A DNA stretch of 64,000 nucleotides from Tropheryma whipplei str. Twist (GCF_000007485.1 NC_004572.3:496001-560000); one strand, 5' to 3'; counted from the stretch's first letter, positions 51,982 to 61,353 are shown. Made by a program: numbers and translations. Notes: generated from the letters alone by a model not told the origin.

Positions 51982-52386
51982 GCCGTGTGCATTGTTGAGC
52001 AAAGCTCTTGCACAAAAGCCGTTGTTGGCACAAGTCAACTGTGTAGATACAGAAACTGTATTTACACAATTGACACTCTCCTTGTTAGCCACAAAAATAC
52101 ATGATGAACCTGCGCAGCATGATTTTCTTGTAATAACCCGAATCTGTTCAAAACTCACTCAAGCAAAGTTGATCAAAAGATACACGAATGACGCACGAGA
52201 CGCGGTAACCGAATTCTACGAGTTAAATCACTTGAAAAGCTCAATTCTCTCAGTCAATAATTCCACTCGCCAAATTGTCCGCAGGACTTGTCTAGGTCAA
52301 ATACCCACGAGAAGGGCGTTATATCCGACAAAAACCAGATCTGATACAAAACAATTTTTCGTCAAACACTTACCGTGAATCCTAAA

Positions 52387-53079
52387 TCAGGAAACTCTCG
52401 AAACACCTTTGAAAGTACTGTCATGATAGTTATGAAGAATCTTCCAATGACCAAAAGGCCAAAACACCAGGAGTGCCCTGCCAACAACATCAGCAATTGG
52501 AACAAACCCACCTCCTGGCAACCCAATATGCAAACGAGAATCAGCTGAATTATTTCGGTTATCTCCCATAACCCACAAACGACCTTCAGGTATAACAACA
52601 TCGAAGACTATACTGCTTGCCGGGGGTGTTGCATCATACAGGTAAGGGGTCTCGTCTAGCTCCCTACCGTTCACAACAATCCGGCCCGCTTCGCTGCAGC
52701 AAGTAACCCTATCACCAGGTAAACCAATAACTCGCTTTATTAGAAGCTTATGGGGCTCTCTGCCCTCAATAAAGCCAAGAATCAAATCCAGCAAACCTGA
52801 CCGAGAACTAGTATCATCATCGGGAATCCAGTGATTCTTGTCCCGAAAGACAACCACATCACCCCTCTTTAGTGGAAACAGCGTGGGGTGGAGGCGACTT
52901 ACAAATATCCGATCACCCAACTGCAGGGTGTTCAGCATCGACCCCGACGGTATATAGTAAACGCCGAAGAGAAATGTCCTTACAATAACGACGATCGTAA
53001 CGACAACAAGAAGTGTAAACAGGGTGCCACGAAACTTTTCCCATAAGGAACGTAAAGAAGAGTGAAGCACGACATTCAC
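52387..53079 (-). CDS. lepB: Signal peptidase I
   Basis: Cleaves signal peptides at the outer face of the membrane. The 230-residue protein has an N-terminal anchor (about 19-40), the catalytic Ser in [10 protein letters not shown] (Ser47), Lys in [11 protein letters not shown], and the conserved [14 protein letters not shown] start overlaps the rplS stop by four bases (GTGA). Confidence 0.95.
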   Translation of the reverse strand: MNVVLHSSLRSLWEKFRGTLFTLLVVVTIVVIVRTFLFGVYYIPSGSMLNTLQLGDRIFVSRLHPTLFPLKRGDVVVFRDKNHWIPDDDTSSRSGLLDLILGFIEGREPHKLLIKRVIGLPGDRVTCCSEAGRIVVNGRELDETPYLYDATPPASSIVFDVVIPEGRLWVMGDNRNNSADSRLHIGLPGGGFVPIADVVGRALLVFWPFGHWKILHNYHDSTFKGVSRVS

Positions 53080-53423
53080 AGTTCACGCTTCTGTTTGACC
53101 TTTGCCTTTTTACCCCTAAGCTTGCGAATGTAGTACAGCTTCGCACGGCGAACACTTCCCTTGGTAACAACCTCTATCCGGTTTATAGAAGGAGAATGTA
53201 AGGGAAATATCCTCTCCACACCCACCTGGAAGCTTATCTTACGCACAGTAAACGTCTGACGAACGCCAAAACCACGTCGGGCAATAACTACCCCTTGAAA
53301 AACCTGAACACGAGATCTGTCACCCTCAGTTATATTTACATAGACCCTAACAGTGTCACCGGGGGAAAAATCGGGAATATCAGCCTTTATCGAAAGAGCG
53401 TCAAGAGCGTCAAGAGCATGCAC
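53076..53423 (-). CDS. rplS: 50S ribosomal protein L19
   Basis: 115 residues with [27 protein letters not shown]-type sequence and the C-terminal [17 protein letters not shown]. The N-terminus begins [13 protein letters not shown], created by a 9-bp near-triplicate at 53395-53421. Stands between trmD and lepB. Confidence 0.97.
   Translation of the reverse strand: MHALDALDALSIKADIPDFSPGDTVRVYVNITEGDRSRVQVFQGVVIARRGFGVRQTFTVRKISFQVGVERIFPLHSPSINRIEVVTKGSVRRAKLYYIRKLRGKKAKVKQKREL
53395..53421 (-). repeat. 9-bp tandem repeat at the start of rplS
   Basis: Two exact 9-base units (53395-53403, 53404-53412) and a third partial one (53413-53421) encode ALD-ALD-A at the L19 N-terminus, in frame. Confidence 0.8.
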
Positions 53424-53515
53424 AACAAACCTAAAAGAACGAACCCTGGAATGCTACCACAGAAAACTGGCTTTTTTACTCTCCGTCAAATAACTTGTCG
53501 CGCATGCGTCAAAGT

Positions 53516-54211
53516 TTAAGAATCAGTTTCATATATGTGCGTCGAGTACAAATCAGGTCTGGTCTTTTGAGTTATTTCCAATTGTTTTTTATACCTCCAT
53601 TCTCTTATCAAATCATGATTGCCAGACAAAAGAATGTCGGGAACCTCTAGACCTCTCCAGACCGCAGGCTTGGTATAAACCGGATATTCAAGTAGGTTAT
53701 ACTGATAGCTCTCCTCTACCAGGCTTTCTGGGTTACCCAACACACCCGGTATAAATCGAACAAAACCTTCAAGAATAGCCAGCGCGGCAATCTCGCCACC
53801 ATTTAGTACATAATCCCCAATACTTATTCCAGAAGACCGTAAACGAGTAGCGGTCCATTCGTAAATCCTATTATCAATCCCCTCATATCTCCCGCAACAA
53901 AAAACTATATGCATCTCGGACGATAGAGATTGGGCCAAATCGTGGGAATATGGTTGTCCTGAGGGTGATGGAAAAACAACTAGAGATTCTCCGGTAGCAA
54001 TGTGTTCTATTGCACGTGCCCAAGGCTCTGCACTCATTACCATACCGGGTCCGCCCCCATATGGCGAGCTATCAACCCTACCGGCTTCACTATATTCCCT
54101 GAGGTTATGGACTCTTAAATCCAGCAGTCCATTTCGTCTAGCTTTCCCAATTAGAGATATATCTAAGACATCAAAATATTCAGGAAATATACTTACAAAA
54201 TCACAACGCAT
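53516..54211 (-). CDS. trmD: tRNA (guanine-N1)-methyltransferase
   Basis: Methylates G37 of tRNAs reading CNN codons. A SPOUT knot enzyme, about 231 residues. Seen: FVSIFPEYFDVL, the active-site segment SSPYGGGPGMVM, and the SAM knot GDYVLNGGEIAAL. ATG 54211 fits the family start; a TTG at 54220 is in frame. Lies between rimM and rplS. Confidence 0.96.
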   Translation of the reverse strand: MRCDFVSIFPEYFDVLDISLIGKARRNGLLDLRVHNLREYSEAGRVDSSPYGGGPGMVMSAEPWARAIEHIATGESLVVFPSPSGQPYSHDLAQSLSSEMHIVFCCGRYEGIDNRIYEWTATRLRSSGISIGDYVLNGGEIAALAILEGFVRFIPGVLGNPESLVEESYQYNLLEYPVYTKPAVWRGLEVPDILLSGNHDLIREWRYKKQLEITQKTRPDLYSTHIYETDS

Positions 54212-54252
54212 GACAAACAAAGATAATAGGCCGACACAGCAACAAGTGTCTA

Positions 54253-54801
54253 TTAGGAGGCAGAATCTACTTGTGAAACGAACATTCCACCAGGTGGGTT
54301 TACTATTATCTCACCATCTGACACAGAGGTTACTATTGATTTTACAAACGGAAGAAGTACGCTGCCGGCTTTTGTCTCCACGACGAGAAGATCCTGCATT
54401 GGAAGATGCTCCACACCAACAACACGCCCAAGCTCCTTGCGACACTCCAAGGTAACTTTCATCCCAACCAAATGAGAGTCATACCACAACTCGGAATCGC
54501 GAGAATCTTCAATGGGTTCAGCCAGAAGGAGTGATCCGGATAATGTTGACGCCAGAGTTCTATCCCGTACTTCTTCAAAAAAAATAACCCACCTATTTCT
54601 AGCAGTCACCGCACCAACCTTCTTCTGCAAAGCGCGCACGGTAAGAACACTGCACGTATCACTTGCGTCAGTCAGTTGTCTGGAGCAAAACAAGGTCGCA
54701 GAAACCGCAAAGCGCACATCGGGCAAATCCGTCGTGACAGACACAAAAAGACCGCCATGCAAACCATAGGGCCGAAGAAGGACGCCAACCCTAAGGAGCA
54801 C
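54253..54801 (-). CDS. rimM: Ribosome maturation factor RimM
   Basis: A 16S processing protein that binds S19. 182 residues with RVGVLLRPYGLHGGLFV at the N-terminus and a C-terminal PRC barrel (DSHLVGMKVTL, MQDLLVVETKAGSVLLPFV). GTG start shares one base with the stop of the KH gene. Confidence 0.94.
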   Translation of the reverse strand: MLLRVGVLLRPYGLHGGLFVSVTTDLPDVRFAVSATLFCSRQLTDASDTCSVLTVRALQKKVGAVTARNRWVIFFEEVRDRTLASTLSGSLLLAEPIEDSRDSELWYDSHLVGMKVTLECRKELGRVVGVEHLPMQDLLVVETKAGSVLLPFVKSIVTSVSDGEIIVNPPGGMFVSQVDSAS

Positions 54802-55031
54802 TATTCTTCGTCGGACACTATTTCAAGCATGAAAGGACCCCGATTTAGTGCCCTGGCAACTGTCCTGAGTGCCTTTACTGTATTCCCCTGCCGCCCGATA
54901 ACTCGACCGCAGTCAGAAGGATGCACAAAAACGCGCACGCCATCCTCAAAAGCCTCAACCCTAACATCATCAGGATTTAGAACAATCCCACGAATCAAAT
55001 GGACGAGAGCCTCAATAGCTGTTCCTGTCAT
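54801..55031 (-). CDS. KH-domain RNA-binding protein (UPF0109/KhpA type)
   Basis: 76 residues consisting of one KH domain, with the GxxG loop in [16 protein letters not shown]. It overlaps the rpsP stop by four bases. A partner of ribosome maturation genes in most actinobacteria and Firmicutes; likely a small RNA chaperone. Confidence 0.92.
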
Positions 55032-55474
55032 GCCTGCCCTCTCACATCTTCAGGGACATCCTGGGGTGTATCGCTCACGGAGGGTAAATCAGACCTGTCT
55101 GATACAGTAGGCGTCGCCTCACCGGCTGCAACTGGCGCAGAACGGCGGCGCGACTTGGGAGCCGACTTTCCGGCCTCTATTGACACAGGCTGCTCAACCC
55201 GTGAGACCGGGTTTTCTTCACCGCAAAAACGCGCCCAGTCGCCGGTAAGCTTTAGGAGTGCGAGAGCCTGTTGGGTTGGTTTGGCACCAACCGAGAGCCA
55301 GTACTGCGCGCGGGGAGAGTCTATCTCTATAAAGGAAGGGTTCTGGACAGGGTGATACTTGCCAACCTGTTCTATAACTTTTCCATCACGTTTTGTACGC
55401 GAGTCGGCCACAACAATACGATAAAAAGGCCTCTTTACCTTCCCTATTCTTTTCAGGCGTATTCTGACCGCCAC
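55028..55474 (-). CDS. rpsP: 30S ribosomal protein S16
   Basis: 148 residues. The first ~85 match S16 ([44 protein letters not shown]-like). The rest is a Ser/Pro/Ala/Val-rich tail, as in other actinobacteria. TATACT boxes lie upstream in the 55475-55691 gap. Confidence 0.97.
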
Positions 55475-55562
55475 GGAACCCCCAGAACTGACTCAGCAGG
55501 CAAAGCGCAAACAACAGTATAACAAAACTGAGTATATCCAAGCGAATACACCCGGATACATT

Positions 55563-55606
55563 GTATAACGCGGTGTTGTATACCGTATAACGCGGTGTTG
55601 TATACC
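55563..55606. repeat. 22-bp perfect tandem repeat upstream of rpsP
   Basis: Two identical 22-base units (55563-55584 and 55585-55606) lie in the 217-base gap between ffh and rpsP. Each begins GTATAAC and ends GTATACC, so the array carries several GTATA/TATAC inverted half-sites and -10-like boxes on both strands. Could be an operator pair or a variable-number repeat. Confidence 0.9.
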
Positions 55607-55691
55607 ACAGTAATACCGTACAGTTTGGTGCAGGACGTTGGGTGCTTTGATGGGTTTTTAAACAGTGAAAACTATTTACTGAAAACCAGTA

Positions 55692-57038
55692 CTAGCGATG
55701 CTTTCTCCGTTTTGACTTCGCAGTTTTGCTGTTATTGCGCCGCATACCAAATGCTGGAAAACGGCCATTCATGAATGTCATGTGTTTCATGCTATTGCCG
55801 GAACTTAAAACCTTCGATACATACTCAAATTTTTGAATAAGCCGATTTATATCATTGACTGTTGTTCCAGACCCTGTGGCAATTCTCAATCTACGGGACG
55901 CGTTGAGCATACGCGGCTGTGCCCTTTCTTGCGGAGTCATAGACCTCACAATTGCCTGCATACGAATAGTTTCACTGCTATCTAACATGCTTTCAAGATC
56001 GCCTGAGTTGGGGAAGAAAGCCGAAAGCTTGTGTCTCATATTTTTTATCTTTTGTATAGAGTCCAAAAAATCCTCTAGGGTAATGGGCGAATGTGAGTCT
56101 GGGGTTTTGTCAGAAAGCCTCAGAACATCGTCGAGCTCCTCAAGGGGGCCCTGCATGCCGAGCATGCGACGCGCTACACTGTCAGGATTAAACTGTTCAA
56201 GATCATCAACCCCTTCACCAATGCAGGAAAAAATAATCGGCCTAAGTGATGAAACCGATAGAGCTGCACCCGCTTTTACGTCGCTATCAAGCTTTGACAT
56301 AACGACCCCCGTTACACTGAGGTGCTGGCAGAAAACACGGGTAATATTTAAAGCCTCCTGGCCTGTTGCAGAATCAACAACCAGCAAAGTCTGATGTGGC
56401 TTTGCAAGCCTGTCAATTTCGCTCAGTTGGTCCATCATGTCCGAATCAGCATTCATGCGGCCGGCAGTGTCAATAATCAAAACACTGAATTGTTTTTCTC
56501 GTGCGGTCTTGACGACAGTTTTTACGGCGTCTAGGGCATTACCTGACTTGGGTATTAGTACGCTGGCACCGGCCTGCTCTGCAACTGCCTGAAGTTGACT
56601 GGCAGCTGCCGGCCTTTGCAGGTCGCATGCACCAAGCGCAGCCGTATGCCCACGCTCCATAAGCCATTTAGCTAGCTTTCCGGCAAAAGAGGTTTTGCCA
56701 GAGCCCTGAAGGCCAACCAGCATGATAATGGTAGGGAATGTGCGGGAGAATTTTAGGGCAGTCTTCTGGTGACCTAAAAGGTCTACAAGCTCCTCCCAAA
56801 CAATCTGGGTGACACGTTTGTGCGGATTGATTGCACGCAGAGACTCCTGTGACATCGACCTGTCACGCACCCTATGCACAAAGGCCTGTGCAATTTCAAA
56901 TGACACATCTGAGTCAAGAAGAGTTTTATAAACCTCACTGAGAACAACATCAATATCTCGTTTGACCAGACTCCCCCTACCGCGGAGCGTAGAAAGCGCA
57001 TTCAAAAAACGGCCAGAAACGGTCTCAAACACACTCAA
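55692..57038 (-). CDS. ffh: Signal recognition particle protein Ffh (SRP54)
   Basis: The SRP GTPase. 448 residues with the NG domain (LQGSGKTSFAGKLA, DTAGRMN, SKLDSDVKAGAAL) and a Met-rich M domain. Ends in a basic tail (RRNNSKTAKSKRRKHR), shorter than in most actinobacteria. TTG start at 57038 (or GTG 57032); no ribosome site. An imperfect palindrome (57043-57060, 14 of 18 matches) lies immediately upstream. Confidence 0.97.
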   Translation of the reverse strand: MSVFETVSGRFLNALSTLRGRGSLVKRDIDVVLSEVYKTLLDSDVSFEIAQAFVHRVRDRSMSQESLRAINPHKRVTQIVWEELVDLLGHQKTALKFSRTFPTIIMLVGLQGSGKTSFAGKLAKWLMERGHTAALGACDLQRPAAASQLQAVAEQAGASVLIPKSGNALDAVKTVVKTAREKQFSVLIIDTAGRMNADSDMMDQLSEIDRLAKPHQTLLVVDSATGQEALNITRVFCQHLSVTGVVMSKLDSDVKAGAALSVSSLRPIIFSCIGEGVDDLEQFNPDSVARRMLGMQGPLEELDDVLRLSDKTPDSHSPITLEDFLDSIQKIKNMRHKLSAFFPNSGDLESMLDSSETIRMQAIVRSMTPQERAQPRMLNASRRLRIATGSGTTVNDINRLIQKFEYVSKVLSSGNSMKHMTFMNGRFPAFGMRRNNSKTAKSKRRKHR

Positions 57039-57125
57039 TTTTAACCCGATTAGTCCGGTTTTAAGCGAAATCCTGACTTAGACAGTCAGAACAGAGCGGA
57101 CGTATCCCAACGGGGTGCACTCGAA

Positions 57126-57153
57126 TTTACCCGGATACTGGTTGGTGTACTCT
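57126..57153 (+). promoter_or_regulatory. Possible lipB promoter giving a leaderless transcript
   Basis: TTTACC (57126-57131), a 16-base spacer and TACTCT (57148-57153), which ends six bases before the GTG at 57160. No ribosome site is present. Confidence 0.4.
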
Positions 57154-57159
57154 ATTCGA

Positions 57160-57822
57160 GTGCTAGCAATTGAGTGCATCAGACTTGCACCTGAGTATCT
57201 CCCCTTTGAGGAAGGATGGAGAATGCAACAAGAACTTCACAAAAAGATAACCGAAAGTCAAACAAATAAAAACCGTCAGGCATCAATGATTTTTTGTGAA
57301 CACGAGCCCGTTTATACAGCGGGAGCCAGAACCAGGAGCTGGGAGATGCCACAGAACGAAAAGGTGATTAGAGTTGGTCGAGGTGGCAAAATAACCTGGC
57401 ATGGCCCCGGGCAATTAGTTGGGTATCCGATACTTAGTCTGGGCGCAACCCCAGATGTTTTGCGCTACGTAAGACAAATCGAAGAAGGGCTCATAAACGC
57501 ACTGCAGTCAGTAGGAATAAATGGGTTCCGCATCGCCGGCAGGAGCGGGGTTTGGGTAAGAAATGGGGTTAGCGATGAAAAAGTGGCGGCCATAGGTGTT
57601 AGGGTTCAAAAAAACGTCACTCTTCACGGTTTTGCATTAAATTGCAGTAATGACCTTGCGCCATTTGAAAAAATAGTGCCGTGCGGAATAAGCGACGCCG
57701 GAGTAACAACGATCTCAAGAATTTTGAAGAGAACTATTACACCAAAAGAAATACTTGACAGCGTGTTCAACAGTATCTGCAGCGCGCTTGAATATATAAA
57801 TACCTGCCGTGGCAACGTATAG
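57160..57822 (+). CDS. lipB: Lipoyl(octanoyl) transferase LipB
   Basis: Moves octanoate from acyl carrier protein to lipoyl domains. About 220 residues. Seen: GGKITWHGPGQLVGYPI, the Lys of KVAAIGVRVQKNVTLHGFALN, and the catalytic Cys in VPCGISDAGVTT. GTG 57160 matches the family start; the frame continues to 57115. Followed after nine bases by lipA. Part of one of the few plus-strand blocks. Confidence 0.95.
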   Translation: MLAIECIRLAPEYLPFEEGWRMQQELHKKITESQTNKNRQASMIFCEHEPVYTAGARTRSWEMPQNEKVIRVGRGGKITWHGPGQLVGYPILSLGATPDVLRYVRQIEEGLINALQSVGINGFRIAGRSGVWVRNGVSDEKVAAIGVRVQKNVTLHGFALNCSNDLAPFEKIVPCGISDAGVTTISRILKRTITPKEILDSVFNSICSALEYINTCRGNV

Positions 57823-57840
57823 ACATGCAGCGTGCAAAAT

Positions 57841-58896
57841 ATGAACGATTCTGGCAATTCAAGCAAAGTTAATGTAAGGCCCCCTTCAGCCGGTTTGGGA
57901 GCACCCTCCCCGGGCAAGCGTAAGATGCTCCGCCTGGAGGTACGAAATTCGCAGGTTCCTATAGAACGGAAGCCCTCATGGATAAGGGCTCGTGCAACTA
58001 TTGGTACAGAGTACAGAAAGGTTCAGGAACGTGTTAAGAAACAGAATTTGCGGACTGTTTGTCAAGAAGCCGGATGTCCGAATATCTACGAATGCTGGGA
58101 GGATAGAGAGGCAACTTTCCTGATCGGAGGATCGCAGTGTACTCGCAGGTGTGATTTTTGTCAGATAGACACGGGAAAACCTGCAGAGCTCGACCTGGAT
58201 GAGCCAAAACGGGTTGGACAGTCCGTGGCGCAAATGAAGTTACGCTATGCCACCGTAACCGGAGTAGCACGCGACGACCTGCCCGATGGGGGTGTCTGGC
58301 TCTATGCAGAAACAATCCGAGAAATACACAAACAGTGCCCTGGAAGTGGGGTTGAAATACTCATACCAGATTTTAACGGTAAGCCAGAGTTGCTCCAGCA
58401 AATCTTCGAAGCACAACCGGAAGTGTACGCACACAATATAGAAACTGTTCCACGGATATTCAGGCGCATTAGACCGGCATTCAGATACGACAGATCGCTG
58501 GATGTTATATCACAAGGTCAAAAGGCTGGGATGATAACAAAATCAAATCTTATTCTTGGAATGGGCGAGACCGGTGAAGAGGTAACACAGGCATTGAGAG
58601 ACCTCAAAAGTGCCGGTTGTGACATTGTAACAATAACTCAGTATCTAAGACCATCGCCCAGGCATTTACCCGTGGCAAGATGGGTAAAACCACAAGAGTT
58701 CATAGAATATAAAGAGCAAGCCAAAGAGATCGGATTCTCAGGCGTTTTGGCCGGACCTTTAGTTAGATCATCATACCGTGCCGGAAAACTGTGGGCACAA
58801 TCTGTGAAAGCTAAGATGGTTGAAATACCCGAGCGCGTACGGAAACTCATAAACGAAATCGAGATGCAGGAAACGTCCTTTAGGCAAGCAGTCTAG
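57841..58896 (+). CDS. lipA: Lipoyl synthase LipA
   Basis: A radical-SAM enzyme that inserts two sulfurs into the octanoyl chain. Seen: the auxiliary cluster motif [12 protein letters not shown] and the radical-SAM motif CTRRCDFC, then GMGETGEEV and RPSPRHLPV. The C-terminal part includes [11 protein letters not shown] 57841 (351 residues); GTG 57832 is in frame. Together with lipB it makes the organism able to lipoylate its dehydrogenases itself. Confidence 0.97.
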   Translation: MNDSGNSSKVNVRPPSAGLGAPSPGKRKMLRLEVRNSQVPIERKPSWIRARATIGTEYRKVQERVKKQNLRTVCQEAGCPNIYECWEDREATFLIGGSQCTRRCDFCQIDTGKPAELDLDEPKRVGQSVAQMKLRYATVTGVARDDLPDGGVWLYAETIREIHKQCPGSGVEILIPDFNGKPELLQQIFEAQPEVYAHNIETVPRIFRRIRPAFRYDRSLDVISQGQKAGMITKSNLILGMGETGEEVTQALRDLKSAGCDIVTITQYLRPSPRHLPVARWVKPQEFIEYKEQAKEIGFSGVLAGPLVRSSYRAGKLWAQSVKAKMVEIPERVRKLINEIEMQETSFRQAV

Positions 58897-58897
58897 T

Positions 58898-59452
58898 ATG
58901 TCTTCAGTGGAATTTGCAGTACGCATGAGAGCCTGTGCTTTTAGGGTAAAGGTTTATTCTTCGCAAACACATATCATTAGGGTAAAAATCTTTCGGTATG
59001 CAAGTGTGATAGATGATGCACATAAAAATACGAGATATAAAACCAGGTCGCTTTCGGAGGGTTCATGTGATTGTCATGCGAGCAATAAGAACTCATCTTT
59101 GACCACAGATTTAACCGCAGAGGCAAGGCGGGAAATCCTCGCATATTTCTCAGGAACTCTAAAGACATTTTCGGTGCCCATAAGCCTGGAAAAGGCATCT
59201 GCAAAACAGGCAGATGTTCTCAATATGCTTTTAAAAATTCCATACGGTGGATGTGTAAGCTACGGTGAGATAGCATCAAAAGTAAACTCCTCACCAAGGG
59301 CTGTTGGTGCTTATTGCGCAAAGAATCCCCTGCCGTTTTTTGTACCGTGTCACAGGGTTATACGGTCAAATGGTGAGGTGGGAGGGTATTGTGGGTCTTC
59401 AAATAATTTGATAAAGCACTCACTGATCGAAATTGAACAGAAAAACTCATAA
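58898..59452 (+). CDS. ogt: Methylated-DNA-protein-cysteine methyltransferase (Ogt/MGMT type)
   Basis: A suicide enzyme that removes alkyl groups from O6 of guanine. 184 residues. The C-terminal domain has IPYGGCVSYGEIA, the helix-turn-helix Arg (SSPRAVGAYCAKNP), and the acceptor Cys in VPCHRVIRSNGEVGGY. The N-terminal ~60 residues are not recognised and include extra Cys. The ATG lies one base after the lipA stop, so it is cotranscribed. In larger actinobacteria a small membrane protein gene follows lipA instead. Confidence 0.93.
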   Translation: MSSVEFAVRMRACAFRVKVYSSQTHIIRVKIFRYASVIDDAHKNTRYKTRSLSEGSCDCHASNKNSSLTTDLTAEARREILAYFSGTLKTFSVPISLEKASAKQADVLNMLLKIPYGGCVSYGEIASKVNSSPRAVGAYCAKNPLPFFVPCHRVIRSNGEVGGYCGSSNNLIKHSLIEIEQKNS

Positions 59453-59463
59453 AAGATAACTCA

Positions 59464-59541
59464 GTGGCACTAATAACACTCTGGGTCGTAATGGGCATAG
59501 CGGTAATGAGCATATTTGTATTCAATAACAGATGCAATTGA
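59464..59541 (+). CDS. Possible 25-residue membrane peptide
   Basis: GTG at 59464 opens a 25-codon frame ending at TGA 59541: a single hydrophobic helix (LITLWVVMGIAVMSIFVF) with a short polar end. It is 11 bases after ogt on the same strand. No ribosome site of note. Could be a small membrane protein or a remnant of the DUF4191-type membrane gene that normally follows lipA. Very uncertain. Confidence 0.25.
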   Translation: MALITLWVVMGIAVMSIFVFNNRCN

Positions 59542-59589
59542 TTACAGATATCATCGATGCAGATGTCATTAATACAGATGTCATTGAAT
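59529..59589. repeat. Four imperfect 15-16-bp direct repeats
   Basis: Units starting at 59529, 59545, 59560 and 59575 share a CAGAT(G/A)xxAT core with 15-16 base period. They lie in the otherwise gene-poor 59453-59737 gap between ogt and the convergent EEP gene. The period of about five codons gives a repeating DICI/DDIC pattern on the minus strand, but no supported gene covers it. Confidence 0.75.
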
Positions 59590-59737
59590 AGTAGAACGCA
59601 TCTGTTTCGCACCCTGGCAGGATCTGGTCTAAAGTTGTACCTGGTGGGCATGAAATACTCGCCAAACAGTCACGCAAATCAGGTATCCTGAGGGGTCCGA
59701 ACTGTTATTTGATGAGTATTTGTAGTGATCTTGGCAC

Positions 59738-60790
59738 CTATTCCGACAGGCGCACCGTTGCTGCGTAAGCAAGGTGGTCAGATGTACCAACCATCATGGT
59801 TGAGCATTTCAAAACCTCGAATTCTGGGGTAACAAACACGTGATCAATGGGCGTGCGAAGCCAAAAAGGGAGATTAGATGGCCAAGTACCCGCAGGTGCG
59901 CGGCTGCATCGACGTGCTGTGTCAACAAGTCTTTGTCTATTCGCCAAGGGTCCATGTCTGAGTGTTGCATTAAAGTCACCGGCTAGGATAAGAGGACCTT
60001 CTCGGTTATTTTCGCCAAACGAGATAACACGGTCAAGATCCCATTCCCACGAATTAAAAACATTCGGAACCGGTGGATACGTGTGAACACCAAAAATTCG
60101 AAATTGATGGCGCGAATTAATCTTCAGGCCTACAGTACCAAAAGTAACTTCCGGGACCTCCGTTATTGGAGTTACACCGCCAAGCCGAGGGTGGACCATA
60201 ATGGTTGTTAGTGCGATACCATTGCTATAAAGATCCCCGTACCCATACACCGAGTTCGCAAAAGCAGTTCCGCCAGCAGCACGAGTCGCATCGGATTTGG
60301 TTGTTTCGGGAAGAACCACAATATCCGGATCAAAAGCACTGATTAGAGTCGTCATATCGGCATGTGTGAAGCTGTTTTGAGTATTAAACGCAACAATATT
60401 CAGGGTTATACCTGCAATTGACTGTTTTTGTATAGGACTTGGCTCTGCCGTAATTGTTGATGGAAAAATAATCAGCAGCACGCCAGACAAAGCCCACACT
60501 CCCTGTGTGGAGGCAGCAATCCAGAGACTTGAGAGTCTGCGCGCAAAAAACAAGACCAATACTGATACAGCCACAACACATGCACCAAAAATATGGGGAA
60601 AGGCAAGGGCTTGTGCAATAAAAGACCGCATACTAAGCGCTCTTGCAAAAGGCGTCCATGGAAATAACACCAGCGCGAAAAATGCAACCCCCAGCAGGCC
60701 AGAGAGAATCAGAGCACAGGTGAGAAGAAGACTATATTTTCTTGAATGCCTCGGAGTACAGGGCAACTCTGAAGGTACTGGCGAACTCAT
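59738..60790 (-). CDS. Membrane-anchored EEP family hydrolase, intact active site
   Basis: 350 residues with three N-terminal membrane segments (about 20-42, 64-83, 88-110) and an extracytoplasmic endonuclease/exonuclease/phosphatase domain. The catalytic set is complete: Asn136 (VAFNTQN), Glu162 (LPETT), GDFN (271-274), IDH (315-317) and SDH (337-339). Actinobacteria carry several such membrane-linked EEP proteins of unknown substrate (nucleic acid, phosphoinositide or lipid). A paralogue with decayed residues lies at 4035. It follows the secreted gene at 60808 by 17 bases. Confidence 0.85.
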   Translation of the reverse strand: MSSPVPSELPCTPRHSRKYSLLLTCALILSGLLGVAFFALVLFPWTPFARALSMRSFIAQALAFPHIFGACVVAVSVLVLFFARRLSSLWIAASTQGVWALSGVLLIIFPSTITAEPSPIQKQSIAGITLNIVAFNTQNSFTHADMTTLISAFDPDIVVLPETTKSDATRAAGGTAFANSVYGYGDLYSNGIALTTIMVHPRLGGVTPITEVPEVTFGTVGLKINSRHQFRIFGVHTYPPVPNVFNSWEWDLDRVISFGENNREGPLILAGDFNATLRHGPLANRQRLVDTARRCSRAPAGTWPSNLPFWLRTPIDHVFVTPEFEVLKCSTMMVGTSDHLAYAATVRLSE

Positions 60791-60807
60791 GCTGAACTAA
60801 AGAATAT

Positions 60808-61353
60808 CTATGCCCGGGTGACAAGCTGGTCAGTGTGCGCAAGAAATTCACATCTTCTTGAAGCTGACTCGTAACTTCTGTAAACAGCGCCAACAGAACG
60901 GCCAATTTCATTATTCTTTAGATCCATATACCTCTCAGGACCATGCGAAAAAGCCTCGTGTCTATCCCCGAATCCCTTTGCTTCACCCATGTCGATTGTC
61001 ATGCGAGCGCTCCAATAACAGTGACGAAAAGCGTCACCCTTTCCACCAATAAGAGTGCTTCCCGGAAATTTGCCCGCTGCCCGTGAAACTGCATCATTAG
61101 CTGCCGACTTGGCCTTAATGCAATTTATTACCCTGGACAAGAATGAACTGAACAAGAATGAACAGAACCCAAGCTCCAGTGCATTACCGGGACTATCATA
61201 ACGAACAGATAGGTCTTTGGTGGAAGATGAGAAGCGCCCTCCAATCCCAGGCCCTGATAAGGGCAGGCCACTTAAATCCGAGAGGCTGGCGCGCTCAGCT
61301 GACATAACCGGCTGGAATCCGAATAAGGATAACAGCACAAGAATGCGCTTCAT
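60808..61353 (-). CDS. Secreted protein with a DUF6973-like domain
   Basis: 181 residues from ATG 61353 (GGGGG five bases upstream; the frame is open to 61440). A signal peptide is clear (MKRILVLLSLFGFQPVMSA). The C-terminal half has the pattern GDAFRHCYWSARMTIDMG...FGDRHEAFSH...MDLKNNEIGR, with conserved Asp, His, His-Glu and Asn-x-x-Gly positions that resemble the DUF6973 family. Function unknown; the His/Asp/Glu set could be catalytic or metal-binding. Between tRNA-Ala and the EEP gene. Confidence 0.65.
   Translation of the reverse strand: MKRILVLLSLFGFQPVMSAERASLSDLSGLPLSGPGIGGRFSSSTKDLSVRYDSPGNALELGFCSFLFSSFLSRVINCIKAKSAANDAVSRAAGKFPGSTLIGGKGDAFRHCYWSARMTIDMGEAKGFGDRHEAFSHGPERYMDLKNNEIGRSVGAVYRSYESASRRCEFLAHTDQLVTRA

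Noticed and set aside
51992-52378. Open frame of 128 codons on the plus strand near yraN/lepB
   Set aside because: No ribosome site, no recognisable family, largely antisense to the yraN extension; not supported as a gene.
59529-59589. CRISPR array
   Set aside because: Repeats are 15-16 bp, imperfect and contiguous, with no spacers and no cas genes.
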